From the NCBI RefSeq assembly GCF_020164535.1, contig NZ_JAIQZC010000004.1, positions 248,001 to 312,000 on the forward strand: a stretch of DNA of 64,000 nucleotides, given 5' to 3'. A model generated the notes under the pieces. That model was not told the origin of the DNA. It made no database searches and saw only the letters and a list, made by a program, of their open reading frames with translations. Below are positions 26,209 to 34,604 of this stretch, piece by piece. Every line of letters starts with the position of its first letter. The first letter of the stretch is position 1. Origin of the DNA: Psychroflexus montanilacus. GTDB lineage: Bacteria > Bacteroidota > Bacteroidia > Flavobacteriales > Flavobacteriaceae. Both the position numbers and the translations under genes were made by a program.

Positions 26209-26470
26209 AAATTACTAAAACTGCCCAAGAAGATTTAAAGAGACATAAGAAAGCTGGAAATAAATCTGTTTTAAAAAAATAGATATTATTTACAAAGAGC
26301 TTAAAATTCATACTTACACAGGTATAGGAAAACCCGAACAACTAAAACATAATCTTTCTGGATACTGGAGTCGAAGAATTAATAAAAAAGACCGTCTGAT
26401 TTATCAGGTTGTCGAGGATATCGTCACCGTTTATATCATTTCAGCAATAGGGCATTATGATGATAAGTAA
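26190..26470 (+). pseudogene. YoeB/Txe-type mRNA interferase toxin, interrupted by a -1 frameshift at an A-heptamer
   Basis: From ATG 26190 the frame reads 30 codons to TAG at 26280. Slipping back one base on the run of seven A (26273-26279) restores a 93-residue protein to the TAA at 26468. That protein is a full-length YoeB homologue: KPEQLKHNLSGYWSRRI, then KKDRLIYQV and the end SAIGHYDDK. The presumed catalytic residues (Glu50, Arg69, His89) are present. Zero-frame tta-aaa-aaa-tag makes A-AAA-AAA a possible slippery site, so three readings are open: inactivation, programmed frameshifting, or a homopolymer sequencing error. Confidence 0.8.
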
Positions 26471-26595
26471 CTTTTTAATGTCATTTTTGCTAGTTTAAAA
26501 ATTATCAAGTCATAACCTCTCAGTGTTTTTAATCTTTTACAAAAAAACTACCTTTGCACTTCATAATTTTCTTTTAACCCAAATATTAGTATAGC

Positions 26596-27624
26596 ATGCA
26601 ACTGTACAATAAACTAAGTTCAAAAGAAAGGGAGCAGCTTATCGAACAAGCTGGTGAGGAGCGCCTTACCCTTTCTTTTTACAAGTACCACCAACTCAAA
26701 GATCCCAAGGCCTTTAGAGATGACCTGTTTATCCACTGGAACCAACTCGACGTTCTGGGGCGCATTTATGTAGCCCACGAAGGCATCAACGCCCAACTGT
26801 CGGTGCCGGCCAAAAAGTTTGGGGAGTTCAAAACCTATCTGGATAGCATCGATTTCCTTAAGGATGTGAGGCTCAACATCGCCATCGAGCACTACGACAA
26901 GGCCTTTTTGAAACTGAAAATCAAAGTCAGACCCAAGATCGTTCACGACGGGCTAAACGATGCTACGTTTGACGTTACCAATAAAGGCGTGCATGTAGAT
27001 GCCATGAAATTCAACGAACTGATCGAAGATCCCAACACCGTATTGGTGGACATGCGTAATCACTACGAGAGTGAGATCGGCCATTTCAAAAACGCCGTCA
27101 CTCCAGATGTGGATACCTTTCGCCAGTCGCTGGACATCATCGAAGCCGACCTCAAAGACCATAAAGAAGACAAAAATTTGGTGATGTACTGCACCGGGGG
27201 CATTCGCTGCGAAAAAGCCAGTGCCTACTACAAACACAAGGGGTTCAAAAAAGTCTATCAGCTGGAGGGTGGCATCATCGAGTACGCCAGGCAGGTAAAA
27301 GACAAGAATCTCGAAAACAAATTCTTCGGCAAAAACTTCGTGTTTGACGATCGCCGTAGCGAGAAAATATCCGACGATGTTATTGCCAAATGCCACCAGT
27401 GTGGAAAAGCCTGCGACACCCACGTGAACTGTGCCAACGACGGCTGCCACTTGCTCTTTATCCAATGCGAGGACTGCGCCCAGGAAATGCAAGGCTGCTG
27501 CTCAACCGACTGCAAAGACATCATTCAGTTGCCCTACGAAGAGCAAAAACGCTTAAGATCCGGTAGACCCGCTGGCAATAGAAAATTCAAAAAGGGCCGC
27601 TCTCCGGTCCTGAAGTTCAAATAA
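26596..27624 (+). CDS. trhO: tRNA uridine-34 hydroxylase (rhodanese-domain, TrhO/YceA family)
   Basis: The product is 342 residues. TrhO makes 5-hydroxyuridine at tRNA position 34 using oxygen. Residues about 1-110 form the N-terminal acylphosphatase-like domain (HEGINAQLSVP). The rhodanese domain follows, with VDMRNHYESEIGHFKNA and the active-site loop YCTGGIRCEKAS with its catalytic Cys. The C-terminal region has a cluster of cysteines (KCHQCGKACD, NCANDGCHLL, QCEDCAQ) that could hold a metal. Base composition appears GC-richer than its neighbours. It is a single gene followed by a terminator. Confidence 0.92.
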   Translation: MQLYNKLSSKEREQLIEQAGEERLTLSFYKYHQLKDPKAFRDDLFIHWNQLDVLGRIYVAHEGINAQLSVPAKKFGEFKTYLDSIDFLKDVRLNIAIEHYDKAFLKLKIKVRPKIVHDGLNDATFDVTNKGVHVDAMKFNELIEDPNTVLVDMRNHYESEIGHFKNAVTPDVDTFRQSLDIIEADLKDHKEDKNLVMYCTGGIRCEKASAYYKHKGFKKVYQLEGGIIEYARQVKDKNLENKFFGKNFVFDDRRSEKISDDVIAKCHQCGKACDTHVNCANDGCHLLFIQCEDCAQEMQGCCSTDCKDIIQLPYEEQKRLRSGRPAGNRKFKKGRSPVLKFK

Positions 27625-27649
27625 GGACTTTACTCAGTTTACTTATAAG

Positions 27650-27681
27650 TCCCCTTAAAGCTTTTAAAAGGTTTAGGGGGA
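27650..27681 (+). terminator. Intrinsic terminator after trhO
   Basis: tccccttaaa pairs with tttaggggga (one G-U pair) around a twelve-base loop, followed by ttttgtttt. It lies 25 bases after the trhO stop. The further 220 bases to the next gene hold nothing recognisable. Confidence 0.75.
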
Positions 27682-27904
27682 TTTTGTTTTAAGATACATT
27701 GAGGTTTCTACAATACATTTCTTAGTGCATTATAGTTAGCCTTAACCTCCAGTCTGTGAGGAACCTCTACTGAAGGTGAAGTGAGTAATCTAATGACATT
27801 CTCTAAAATGAATAAAACCAGTAAAACTTCTTTAATTCGTAACTGTTTTAAATAAAAGTGTATTTTTATAGATATAAAAGGAGTTAGCAACAATTATTAT
27901 AAGT

Positions 27905-29155
27905 ATGATTCTAAAAAAAGAAGAATTAAATAAAATTAATGAGATAAATAATTTTATAATTAAATATTGTAAACCTCATATAGATCAATATCGAAATAAA
28001 ATGATCTTTACTGATAAACGTATTCAGGAAATTATAGAAGAAGAGGAAGATATAGAAGGAATTGAATTATACTTTCCACAAGAATACGAACCACTATATA
28101 TTGAACCGGATGACCTAATAGGTCTTGAAGAGGACATTAAATCAATTGAGATTGTAAATAATGGGTTTATAAAAACTAAAAATAGTAGATACTACATTGT
28201 AAATCCTAATAATGAAATTGACCGATTCATATTAGATATTCACTACGATTTAAATTTAGAAACTGAAAATTATTTATTACAACTAATTTCAGAGTCTCCA
28301 ATTGTTGGAATGGCAGCTACCCATTTAGGAGAGTTTGGTGATGAATGGCGAACTGCAAGTCAATATTTCGCAATTGTAATTCACTATGATGATAATCCAG
28401 CAATTTTAAGTGAGGAAGAAGAGAGAAAGATAATTGATTCTTTCATTTTTGAAATTGCTGATACAACTGGGATTGCACTAAATTTTTCTGAAATAAGAAA
28501 TCCCACAGAAGATTTTTACGATGTTTCAAGAAGTCTTCAGGAAGAATCCGTTCAGAGTTTAAGAGATTTAGAACCATTTAATGATGGAATGTCTTTGTTT
28601 GTCTCTGCAATACAAATTAATGATCCAGAACTTAAATTTCTAAACTTTTATAAAGTACTGGAACATTTTTCTCCAATTGCTTTAAATATAGAAGCCAATG
28701 AATTGATGAGAAAAAAACTAGATGCTCCTAGAATTAATTTTGAAAATGGAGATTATATAAGATCTATATTTGATTTAGCAAATTCTATGTCTGATAAACT
28801 AAATGACATTGATCTCATTATAGCTTCCTTCAATAAATGTTTTGATTTTATAGGGTTATTTAAGAAACTTCCCAATTCTATCCAAAGGCAGGTAAAAGGG
28901 CAACTTAAAATTCAAAATTTAAACTATCAGACTGAAAGTGATAAGATTAATTCTGCTATAAATACTATAGCAAAGATTATAGTAAAAACTAGAAATAAGG
29001 TGGTACACGCAAAATCAAATTACAAGCCAGAAGGAAACGAAGTTAAATTAAAAGACTTCAAGGAACTAAATGAATTCATGAAAGATGCGAGTTCACAAGC
29101 TATAAGGTGGTATGCCAGACAACCCGCACATATGAAATTAGATATTATTCAATAA
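27905..29155 (+). CDS. Large AT-rich protein with a C-terminal HEPN-type motif
   Basis: The product is 416 residues. No full-length family was recognised. The C-terminal third is helical: LKFLNFYKVLEHFSP, then IAKIIVKTRNKVVHAKSN, where R363-N-K-V-V-H368 matches the R-x4-H motif of HEPN ribonuclease domains (ApeA-like type), and FKELNEFMKDASSQAIRWYA after it. The first 200 residues are acidic and mixed alpha/beta. HEPN proteins of this type often act in abortive infection or as toxins, and this copy sits in an accessory, AT-rich segment beside a broken toxin gene. RNase activity is inferred, not shown. Confidence 0.7.
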   Translation: MILKKEELNKINEINNFIIKYCKPHIDQYRNKMIFTDKRIQEIIEEEEDIEGIELYFPQEYEPLYIEPDDLIGLEEDIKSIEIVNNGFIKTKNSRYYIVNPNNEIDRFILDIHYDLNLETENYLLQLISESPIVGMAATHLGEFGDEWRTASQYFAIVIHYDDNPAILSEEEERKIIDSFIFEIADTTGIALNFSEIRNPTEDFYDVSRSLQEESVQSLRDLEPFNDGMSLFVSAIQINDPELKFLNFYKVLEHFSPIALNIEANELMRKKLDAPRINFENGDYIRSIFDLANSMSDKLNDIDLIIASFNKCFDFIGLFKKLPNSIQRQVKGQLKIQNLNYQTESDKINSAINTIAKIIVKTRNKVVHAKSNYKPEGNEVKLKDFKELNEFMKDASSQAIRWYARQPAHMKLDIIQ

Positions 29156-29234
29156 CTGCCGCCAACAAAACTTCATCGCCAATAGCCTGCATCATTAGAA
29201 AGGAAATAATTAATTTGATCAATAAACCACAATC

Positions 29235-29512
29235 GTGAAACAAGCTTTATTACCTAAGTATTAAAAGAAGATCTAGGTTTATTTGCGTTGTCATTCATTG
29301 GATTAATTTTAAATCTATTATACAGCGATGTGATCTCAATAGATTCTCAATCTCTCGAATGGATTTTTAAAGACATCCTTCTTATCGCCTTGCTCTACAT
29401 AGCCTTTGCTTGAGAGAAAGAAGAATCTGAACAGTTGAATACAGTTCGATTCGAGAAACTAAAAGATTCTGTTGTAGTGGGTGGCGTTGTTATTCTTCTG
29501 GAATCCACCTAA
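29235..29512 (+). pseudogene. Decayed small membrane-protein gene
   Basis: Starting at GTG 29235 the frame reads VKQALLPKY and meets a stop at 29262. One base out of phase, the frame continues KEDLGLFALSFIGLILNLLY, then ILLIALLYIAFA, meets TGA at 29411, and runs on as EKEESEQLNTVRFEKLKDS and VVVGGVVILLES to TAA at 29510. This gives a recognisable protein of about 90 residues with three hydrophobic segments that needs a one-base insertion and one stop reversal, so it is dead. No family name can be given. Confidence 0.6.
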
Positions 29513-29526
29513 TACTCCGTATAAAA

Positions 29527-29718
29527 ATGAATCCATTTCTCGTCGAAGTTTTTTTATCAACTTTAGTTTTGATGCTTATCACTTTTGTCATATCGGTAAT
29601 TGATATAACTAAGACTAAGCTCAACAGAAAAGAAAAGTTATTTTGGATCATTATTGTTTTAGCATTCAATATTTTTGGGATAGCCTACTATTTTTTAACT
29701 GGTAAAAAAAAGAGTTGA
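29527..29718 (+). CDS. Small two-helix membrane protein, PLDc_N-like
   Basis: The product is 63 residues with two hydrophobic helices (about 4-25 and 38-58) separated by a basic turn (TKTKLNRKEK). The second helix, LFWIIIVLAFNIFGIAYYFL followed by TGKK, matches the PLDc_N pattern of short membrane proteins common in Bacteroidota. The family function is unknown. It starts 14 bases after the decayed gene, and the EEP gene starts 16 bases after it. Confidence 0.65.
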   Translation: MNPFLVEVFLSTLVLMLITFVISVIDITKTKLNRKEKLFWIIIVLAFNIFGIAYYFLTGKKKS

Positions 29719-29734
29719 AAACCATCTAAATGAT

Positions 29735-30673
29735 ATGCCGAAAATCTCACCAGTCAACAAGCTACTTTGGGTATTAATCCTTGGAGTGGTTTGCTTTTCT
29801 ATTTTTCCCAACCTCTTTTCTGGGTATTGGCTTTTGGATGTCTTCTCCAATTTTAAATTACAGTATGTTATTATCTCCATCATCTTGTTAATTAGCTCCT
29901 ATTTTATTCTTGAAAGGAAAAGGATGGCCTTAGTCATTTTGAGCATTAGTTTACTCTGGAATGCCTATTATATCCTGCCGTATTACGTGTCAAACATTGC
30001 TAATATCGACACCAAAAAAGAGCTTAAGCTCTCAAGTGTAAATTTATGGTCTGGTAATACTAAAATTGATTTTGTAAAGAAGTACATCCAAGAAGAAGAT
30101 CCAGATGTGTTAGTCCTGATGGAACTTACTCCGGCCTGGGAAAGTCAGCTCAAAACCAGCATAACTGCTTATGAGCATAAGGAATTAGTCGCCCGGACTG
30201 ATAATTTTGGTATCGCTGTGCTTAGTAAATTTCCGATGAATTTTACAGTAAAATACTTTAGACAGTCCACTATGCCCTCTATTGTAGCAGATTTTGAAGT
30301 TGGAAACGCCACCTTGACTCTGGTAGCGACACACCCGGTTCCACCTCTTGGCCAAGCTGCTTTTGAGAGCAGAAACCAACAGCTCTTAGATATTGTGGAA
30401 AACAGACCCAGGTTCTCAGAATATCTGATCATTGCTGGCGATTTTAATACCTCTTCATTTTCTAGTCATTTCAGAAAACTGACAACTGGTGACCTTAGAG
30501 ATAGCAGAATTGGGTTTGGCTTGTTACCCACATGGCCTGCAGACTATCCCATTCTGCAATCGACTCTGGACCATATCCTTGTTTCAGATCCTATAAAAGT
30601 AATTGAGCGATCCACAGGACCTTCAATTGGATCTGACCACTTACCCATTTCAATCAAAATAGGGATACGTTAA
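29735..30673 (+). CDS. Membrane-anchored endonuclease/exonuclease/phosphatase-family protein
   Basis: The product is 312 residues. Three hydrophobic segments (about 8-30, 35-57 and 64-85) precede the EEP domain at about 95-312. Metal and catalytic motifs are in order: LSSVNLWSGN, DVLVLMELTPAW with the Glu, VATHPVPPLG, LIIAGDFNTSSFSSHFR, LDHILVSDP and the final GSDHLPISIKI. Many proteins of this YbhP/YafD-like layout are of unknown substrate. It is distinct from the soluble EEP protein at 6.6-7.8 kb. It probably shares a transcript with the preceding small membrane protein. Confidence 0.85.
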   Translation: MPKISPVNKLLWVLILGVVCFSIFPNLFSGYWLLDVFSNFKLQYVIISIILLISSYFILERKRMALVILSISLLWNAYYILPYYVSNIANIDTKKELKLSSVNLWSGNTKIDFVKKYIQEEDPDVLVLMELTPAWESQLKTSITAYEHKELVARTDNFGIAVLSKFPMNFTVKYFRQSTMPSIVADFEVGNATLTLVATHPVPPLGQAAFESRNQQLLDIVENRPRFSEYLIIAGDFNTSSFSSHFRKLTTGDLRDSRIGFGLLPTWPADYPILQSTLDHILVSDPIKVIERSTGPSIGSDHLPISIKIGIR

Positions 30674-30722
30674 TCAATTTTAAACTTCAGATTTATAAAT
30701 GCAGTAGAGGTTTATAAATCCC

Positions 30723-31649
30723 TTAAGCCTTCTCCAAAGCTTTAGCCTGTTTCTCCTTCTTCTTCCGGTTAGAAATATAAACACCAAGTAGAATCACTCC
30801 ACCGGCAGCGAGTTGAAGAAGATTGAACTGCTCGCCATCCAAAAACCCCCAAAACAGGGCGACGATAGGGATCAGGTAGGTGACTGAGGTCGAAAATACA
30901 GGGTTGGATAACTGAATCAATCGGTTAAAAATGATCTTGGCCAGAGCCGTTCCCAAAAGCGCTAAGACTGCGATATATCCCAGAGAGGTTTGGACGACCT
31001 CCTGCGCCAGAAATTCAGCATTAAAAAAGCCCGTAAATAGCAAAATTCCCAAGGCAAAGGGAATTAAAATCAAAAACGAACCCGTCGCGATCCCTAAGGC
31101 AGAAATGTTTTCAAGATAAGATTTCAAAATATTGGCATTGAAGGCATACATAAGTGAGGCCAGGACTGGCAGGGCAGCAAACCAGTAATTCTGGTTGGGA
31201 TTGAGCGAAGCGCCAGCCAAAATCAAAAGGACAGAGCCGACCAAACCTACCACAACGCCTATAAATTGTTTTTTGAAAAAAGCTCTGCTAAAAAATAAAA
31301 CGCCAGTAATCAACGCCAAAAGCGGTACCGTTGAGTTCAATATCGAGGCGATAGCGCTGTCGATTTCCGTTTCAGCAATAGAGAACAGCAGAGTGGGCAG
31401 CATGGTCCCAATAAAGCCTGAAATGGCGATCCACTTCCATTGCCACTTTTGGATTTGCTTTATTTTCCTAAAGCCTATGATGCCAAGAAAAACCCCGGTG
31501 ATCAACACCCGTAAAGCTGTGAGCTGAAGCGGAGAAAAACCGTCCAGTCCTTTTTTAATCAGGATAAACGAGCTTCCCCAAAGGAAAGCCAGTGAAAAAA
31601 GAAATACCCACTTTAATTGATTTGCACTCAAACCCACATTTTTGTGCAA
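30723..31649 (-). CDS. EamA/DMT-family transporter
   Basis: The product is 308 residues with ten predicted membrane helices arranged as two EamA repeats. The first repeat holds FLWGSSFILIKKGLDGFSPL and TALRVLITGVFLGI; the second holds PVFSTSVTYLIPIVALFWG and AAGGVILLGVYISN. The C-terminal tail is lysine-rich. It probably exports or exchanges small metabolites such as amino acids at the inner membrane; the substrate is unknown. The start is taken at the first ATG, which is about 16 residues before the first helix. Confidence 0.88.
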   Translation of the reverse strand: MHKNVGLSANQLKWVFLFSLAFLWGSSFILIKKGLDGFSPLQLTALRVLITGVFLGIIGFRKIKQIQKWQWKWIAISGFIGTMLPTLLFSIAETEIDSAIASILNSTVPLLALITGVLFFSRAFFKKQFIGVVVGLVGSVLLILAGASLNPNQNYWFAALPVLASLMYAFNANILKSYLENISALGIATGSFLILIPFALGILLFTGFFNAEFLAQEVVQTSLGYIAVLALLGTALAKIIFNRLIQLSNPVFSTSVTYLIPIVALFWGFLDGEQFNLLQLAAGGVILLGVYISNRKKKEKQAKALEKA

Positions 31650-32049
31650 AAGTCAGTTATATTCTTTAACACGATTAATAAATTCGGGTTAAAACTTTTT
31701 AACCTGAGTTCCATTAATACTTCATTGTTTTCAACTCTCAATCCATTGAGAAAATGTTATCCACGAATATCCCATTGAACTTTTGGAAATTTTAGAATTT
31801 CATTTAATATAAAGTGACGTTTTTATTTGTTTTAGCATCGAGTACTTCGACCAAGCTCAGTATAAACTCAGTCGAGATGTGGATGGTTCTCGACTGAGCC
31901 TGTCTTGAGCTAAGACGAAAGGCTCGAACTTGAAACAGGAAATTGATAATTAATGATTCATATAAAAAACGTCATTAGTAGAGGATTATAGGGGTGTTTT
32001 CTATAAGACTTGAAACAAGAAATTAAATTCCGTTTTGATCTTAGTTGAT
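31650..32049. other. 400-base intergenic region
   Basis: It holds a copy of the dispersed repeat (31781-31940) and a nearby second cttgaaacaagaaatt string (32007-32023). Nothing else was recognised; no coding frame is supported. Confidence 0.5.
31781..31940 (+). repeat. Dispersed intergenic repeat, copy 2
   Basis: Corresponds to 23434-23550 in the same orientation: ttttagaatttcat, then tttttatttgttttagcatcgag, then ggttctcgactgagcc. Downstream it adds ctcgaacttgaaacaggaaat, shared with 25655-25712. Confidence 0.6.
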
Positions 32050-32841
32050 TTACTCAGCTGTTGGGTACCAATTCAAAAGCTCGACCTGGATGTCTTTCTT
32101 CCCCTCATCCACCAAATTTTTGAACTTCTCAACATCGGCAAGACCACCTTGTCCACGATAATGGTATGGATACACTTCTTTAGGCTGGAACGCCAGCACG
32201 CCTTCTGCAGCAGCGTCTACGCTCATGGTGTAAGGCAGGTTCATACAGACAAATGCTTTGTCGATGTTTTTTAAAGCTCTCATCTCTGGCACAGCTTCAG
32301 TATCGCCAGAGAAGTAAATTCTCATGCCTCCTTTTTCGATAACATACCCATTGCCTCGACCTTTCACATGTCTTACCTCGTCCTGATCGCCTTGGTTGTA
32401 CATCGCCACCCCTTCAATCTTGAAGCCGTCAATGGTTTTTGACTCTTCATTTTTGAGAATCACCAACTGACTGGTTAGCTCCCCTTCCATTTGATCGGCC
32501 ACGGCTTGTGGAACAATGATTTTGGTTTCGGAAGTAGACACCGCCTCCAGCGTTTCCAGGTTGAAATGATCCCCGTGAATATCGGTGACCAAAATTAAAT
32601 CTGGTGAGGGCTGACCATCAAAAGCTTCAGCGCCACCAACGGGATCGGTATAAAACACTTTGGAATCCAGTTTAAACATCGAGGTAGCATGAGAAATTGG
32701 GGTGATTTCAAATTCGGTAGTTACCTCTTCTGAAGTTTGAGCGATGTCTTCGGTTTTAGAATCGTCTTGATTGGTTTTGGCCTCTTTGCAGCCTAACAAC
32801 GCTAATGTGATCAGGGATAAATAAAGTAGTGATGTTTTCAT
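32050..32841 (-). CDS. Lipoprotein of the metallo-beta-lactamase fold
   Basis: The product is 263 residues from the ATG at 32841, chosen because it opens directly into a lipoprotein signal (MKTSLLYLSLITLALLGCKE, Cys at 18); a longer frame would bury the signal. The body is a beta-lactamase-like metal hydrolase: VFYTDPVGG, LVTDIHGDHFN with the metal-binding His-x-Asp-His, YFSGDTEAVPEM and a late HYRGQGG. The first ligand of the usual HxHxDH is Asp-Ile-His here. It is similar to UPF0173-type hydrolases. It probably acts in the periplasm on an unknown substrate. Confidence 0.8.
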   Translation of the reverse strand: MKTSLLYLSLITLALLGCKEAKTNQDDSKTEDIAQTSEEVTTEFEITPISHATSMFKLDSKVFYTDPVGGAEAFDGQPSPDLILVTDIHGDHFNLETLEAVSTSETKIIVPQAVADQMEGELTSQLVILKNEESKTIDGFKIEGVAMYNQGDQDEVRHVKGRGNGYVIEKGGMRIYFSGDTEAVPEMRALKNIDKAFVCMNLPYTMSVDAAAEGVLAFQPKEVYPYHYRGQGGLADVEKFKNLVDEGKKDIQVELLNWYPTAE

Positions 32842-33006
32842 AGGTGTGAATTTTTGTTTTAAATCTAGGATTATCTTGAATAACAGTACAGACTTTATAA
32901 ATAGTTTATAAATAAACTGCTGTTTTGACAATCAAATTTCCACCAGACGTTTAATCTTATAAAGAAATAGATGTATAATATCTAGACAAGCAATGTAATG
33001 GTCTTG

Positions 33007-33954
33007 TTATTTTGACTTTATAAACTTAGTAAGAGCGGTTACCAGTTCCTCAGAGATCGAAAAATCTGGTGTACCATAGGACTTTAAATTATCCTCATCC
33101 TTTTCAATATTTTTTAAAACATGATTCATGTTATCGATAAGAACTAGCTCAGATTGTGGATTTGCCTGGTGTAAAGCTTCGGCTTCTTCGGCCATAACCT
33201 GCAAATCTTTTCTACCATTAACAATTAAAGTAGGTTGGCGAACTTTCTGGATTTCTTCTAAGGGGCTATATTTCATCCAGGATTCAAAAAACGGTAAATT
33301 TGGAGGACTAAATAACTGAGCAAATATGGGATCGACTTGCTCTATGCTGCCCGTGGTTCTGAGTTCATCAAACTGAGAAGTCATCAGACCTGCAATTGAA
33401 TCTCCAAGTTGTTTTCGATACTGTTCTGTCAAAGTTTCATCGACACTTGAAGCCGGACCCGCAAGTGACACATATCTATCAACCTCCTCCGACATCGCTA
33501 ACATGCCAATCAAACTGCCCTGACTATGACCAATAAGGCTTATATCAGAAAACCGTATGTCGTCTTTAAAATGCTCAATTGCTACTTTTAAATCCTCGAC
33601 AAATTCTAAAAATGAAATGCCCTGAGTATAAAACTGCATGTTTTCTTTGGTAGCGGTTCGCTTGTCGTATCTATAAAAAGCAATACCGTTTTCATTTAAG
33701 GCTTCAGATAATTGTTTAATATAATTAGCTTTGACACTACCGGCTTGGTTTCCATTTCTATCGACTTTACCGGAGCCGTGCACATAAATAACCAGAGGTT
33801 GCTTGTCTAAGTGTTTTTGATACGTCAAGGTTCCTGGCAATAAAATACTGTTGTTTTTGAGATTGAGTTCTTCAGCTGTGATTTCAGATTGCGCCGTTAG
33901 CAATACAGGGATAAGGAATGCTAAGACAAGGATGGGTTTTAAAGTTGCTTTCAT
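33007..33954 (-). CDS. Exported alpha/beta hydrolase
   Basis: The product is 315 residues with a signal peptide (about 1-21, ending LLTAQ). The hydrolase fold shows VIYVHGSGKVDRNGN for the oxyanion loop, SLIGHSQGSLIGMLA with the nucleophile Ser, NGRKDLQVM with the Asp and DNMNHVLKNI with the His. It is likely an esterase or peptidase-like enzyme of the periplasm; the substrate is unknown. The gene stands alone, 165 bases from the preceding lipoprotein start. Confidence 0.85.
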   Translation of the reverse strand: MKATLKPILVLAFLIPVLLTAQSEITAEELNLKNNSILLPGTLTYQKHLDKQPLVIYVHGSGKVDRNGNQAGSVKANYIKQLSEALNENGIAFYRYDKRTATKENMQFYTQGISFLEFVEDLKVAIEHFKDDIRFSDISLIGHSQGSLIGMLAMSEEVDRYVSLAGPASSVDETLTEQYRKQLGDSIAGLMTSQFDELRTTGSIEQVDPIFAQLFSPPNLPFFESWMKYSPLEEIQKVRQPTLIVNGRKDLQVMAEEAEALHQANPQSELVLIDNMNHVLKNIEKDEDNLKSYGTPDFSISEELVTALTKFIKSK

Positions 33955-34050
33955 AATGTATCATTATGTTATAAATTTAGAACAAAACCAGTTAAAACAT
34001 GTTTAGTTTTTAATGATTTTGACAAAGTAAGAATAGTCGGACTCAAGTTT

Positions 34051-34524
34051 TCATCTTTCTATCCTTTTTTCTTTAGGCACATTTACAATCCCTGAACCCT
34101 CTACAAGCCATTTTTTATTGCTATGTTTCAGCTTTAGTGTTAGTCGAAATTCAGGCCAGTTGATCCCTTTTACAATCATATATTCAGAATCAATTTGGTC
34201 AATTTCGAATTGATTTGGATGGTCCTGAGCATCTAAAATAGGATCAAAACCAATTCCAAGTTCCGGGTCTTTTACTTCAGCTTCAGTGATTAATCTTGTG
34301 AATTCTGTCTTGAAATGTCTTGTTAAGTCTTGATGTTGATTTACCCACTCCAGACTGCTTATTTCTTTAGTGGAGTCATTAAGAAAATCAACATAATCGT
34401 TGATAAACTCAAGGGCTAAATTATAATCAGGTTGAATTGTTTTAAGTCTTTCTGTCTTTAACCTTGTTGAATTAAAGCCTAAAATTGAAAATCCAAAAAA
34501 TATGATGAGTGTGCGCACTGCCAT
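34051..34524 (-). CDS. Hypothetical exported protein, possibly DUF3828-like
   Basis: The product is 157 residues with a hydrophobic N-terminus (about 4-17) that may be a signal peptide. The mature part begins with helices (YNLALEFINDYVDFLND) and ends in strands (RLTLKLKHSNKKWLVEGSG), a layout similar to DUF3828 or NTF2-like proteins, but the match is weak. No catalytic motif is visible. It lies downstream of gldD on the same strand with an 80-base gap. Confidence 0.55.
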   Translation of the reverse strand: MAVRTLIIFFGFSILGFNSTRLKTERLKTIQPDYNLALEFINDYVDFLNDSTKEISSLEWVNQHQDLTRHFKTEFTRLITEAEVKDPELGIGFDPILDAQDHPNQFEIDQIDSEYMIVKGINWPEFRLTLKLKHSNKKWLVEGSGIVNVPKEKRIER

Positions 34525-34604
34525 CTTTTTAACTTTTGCTTATTATCAAATATAAGCTACTTTTTTAAACTTGGATTCAAGCTTAAAATAAAGAAATAGA
34601 AGAC

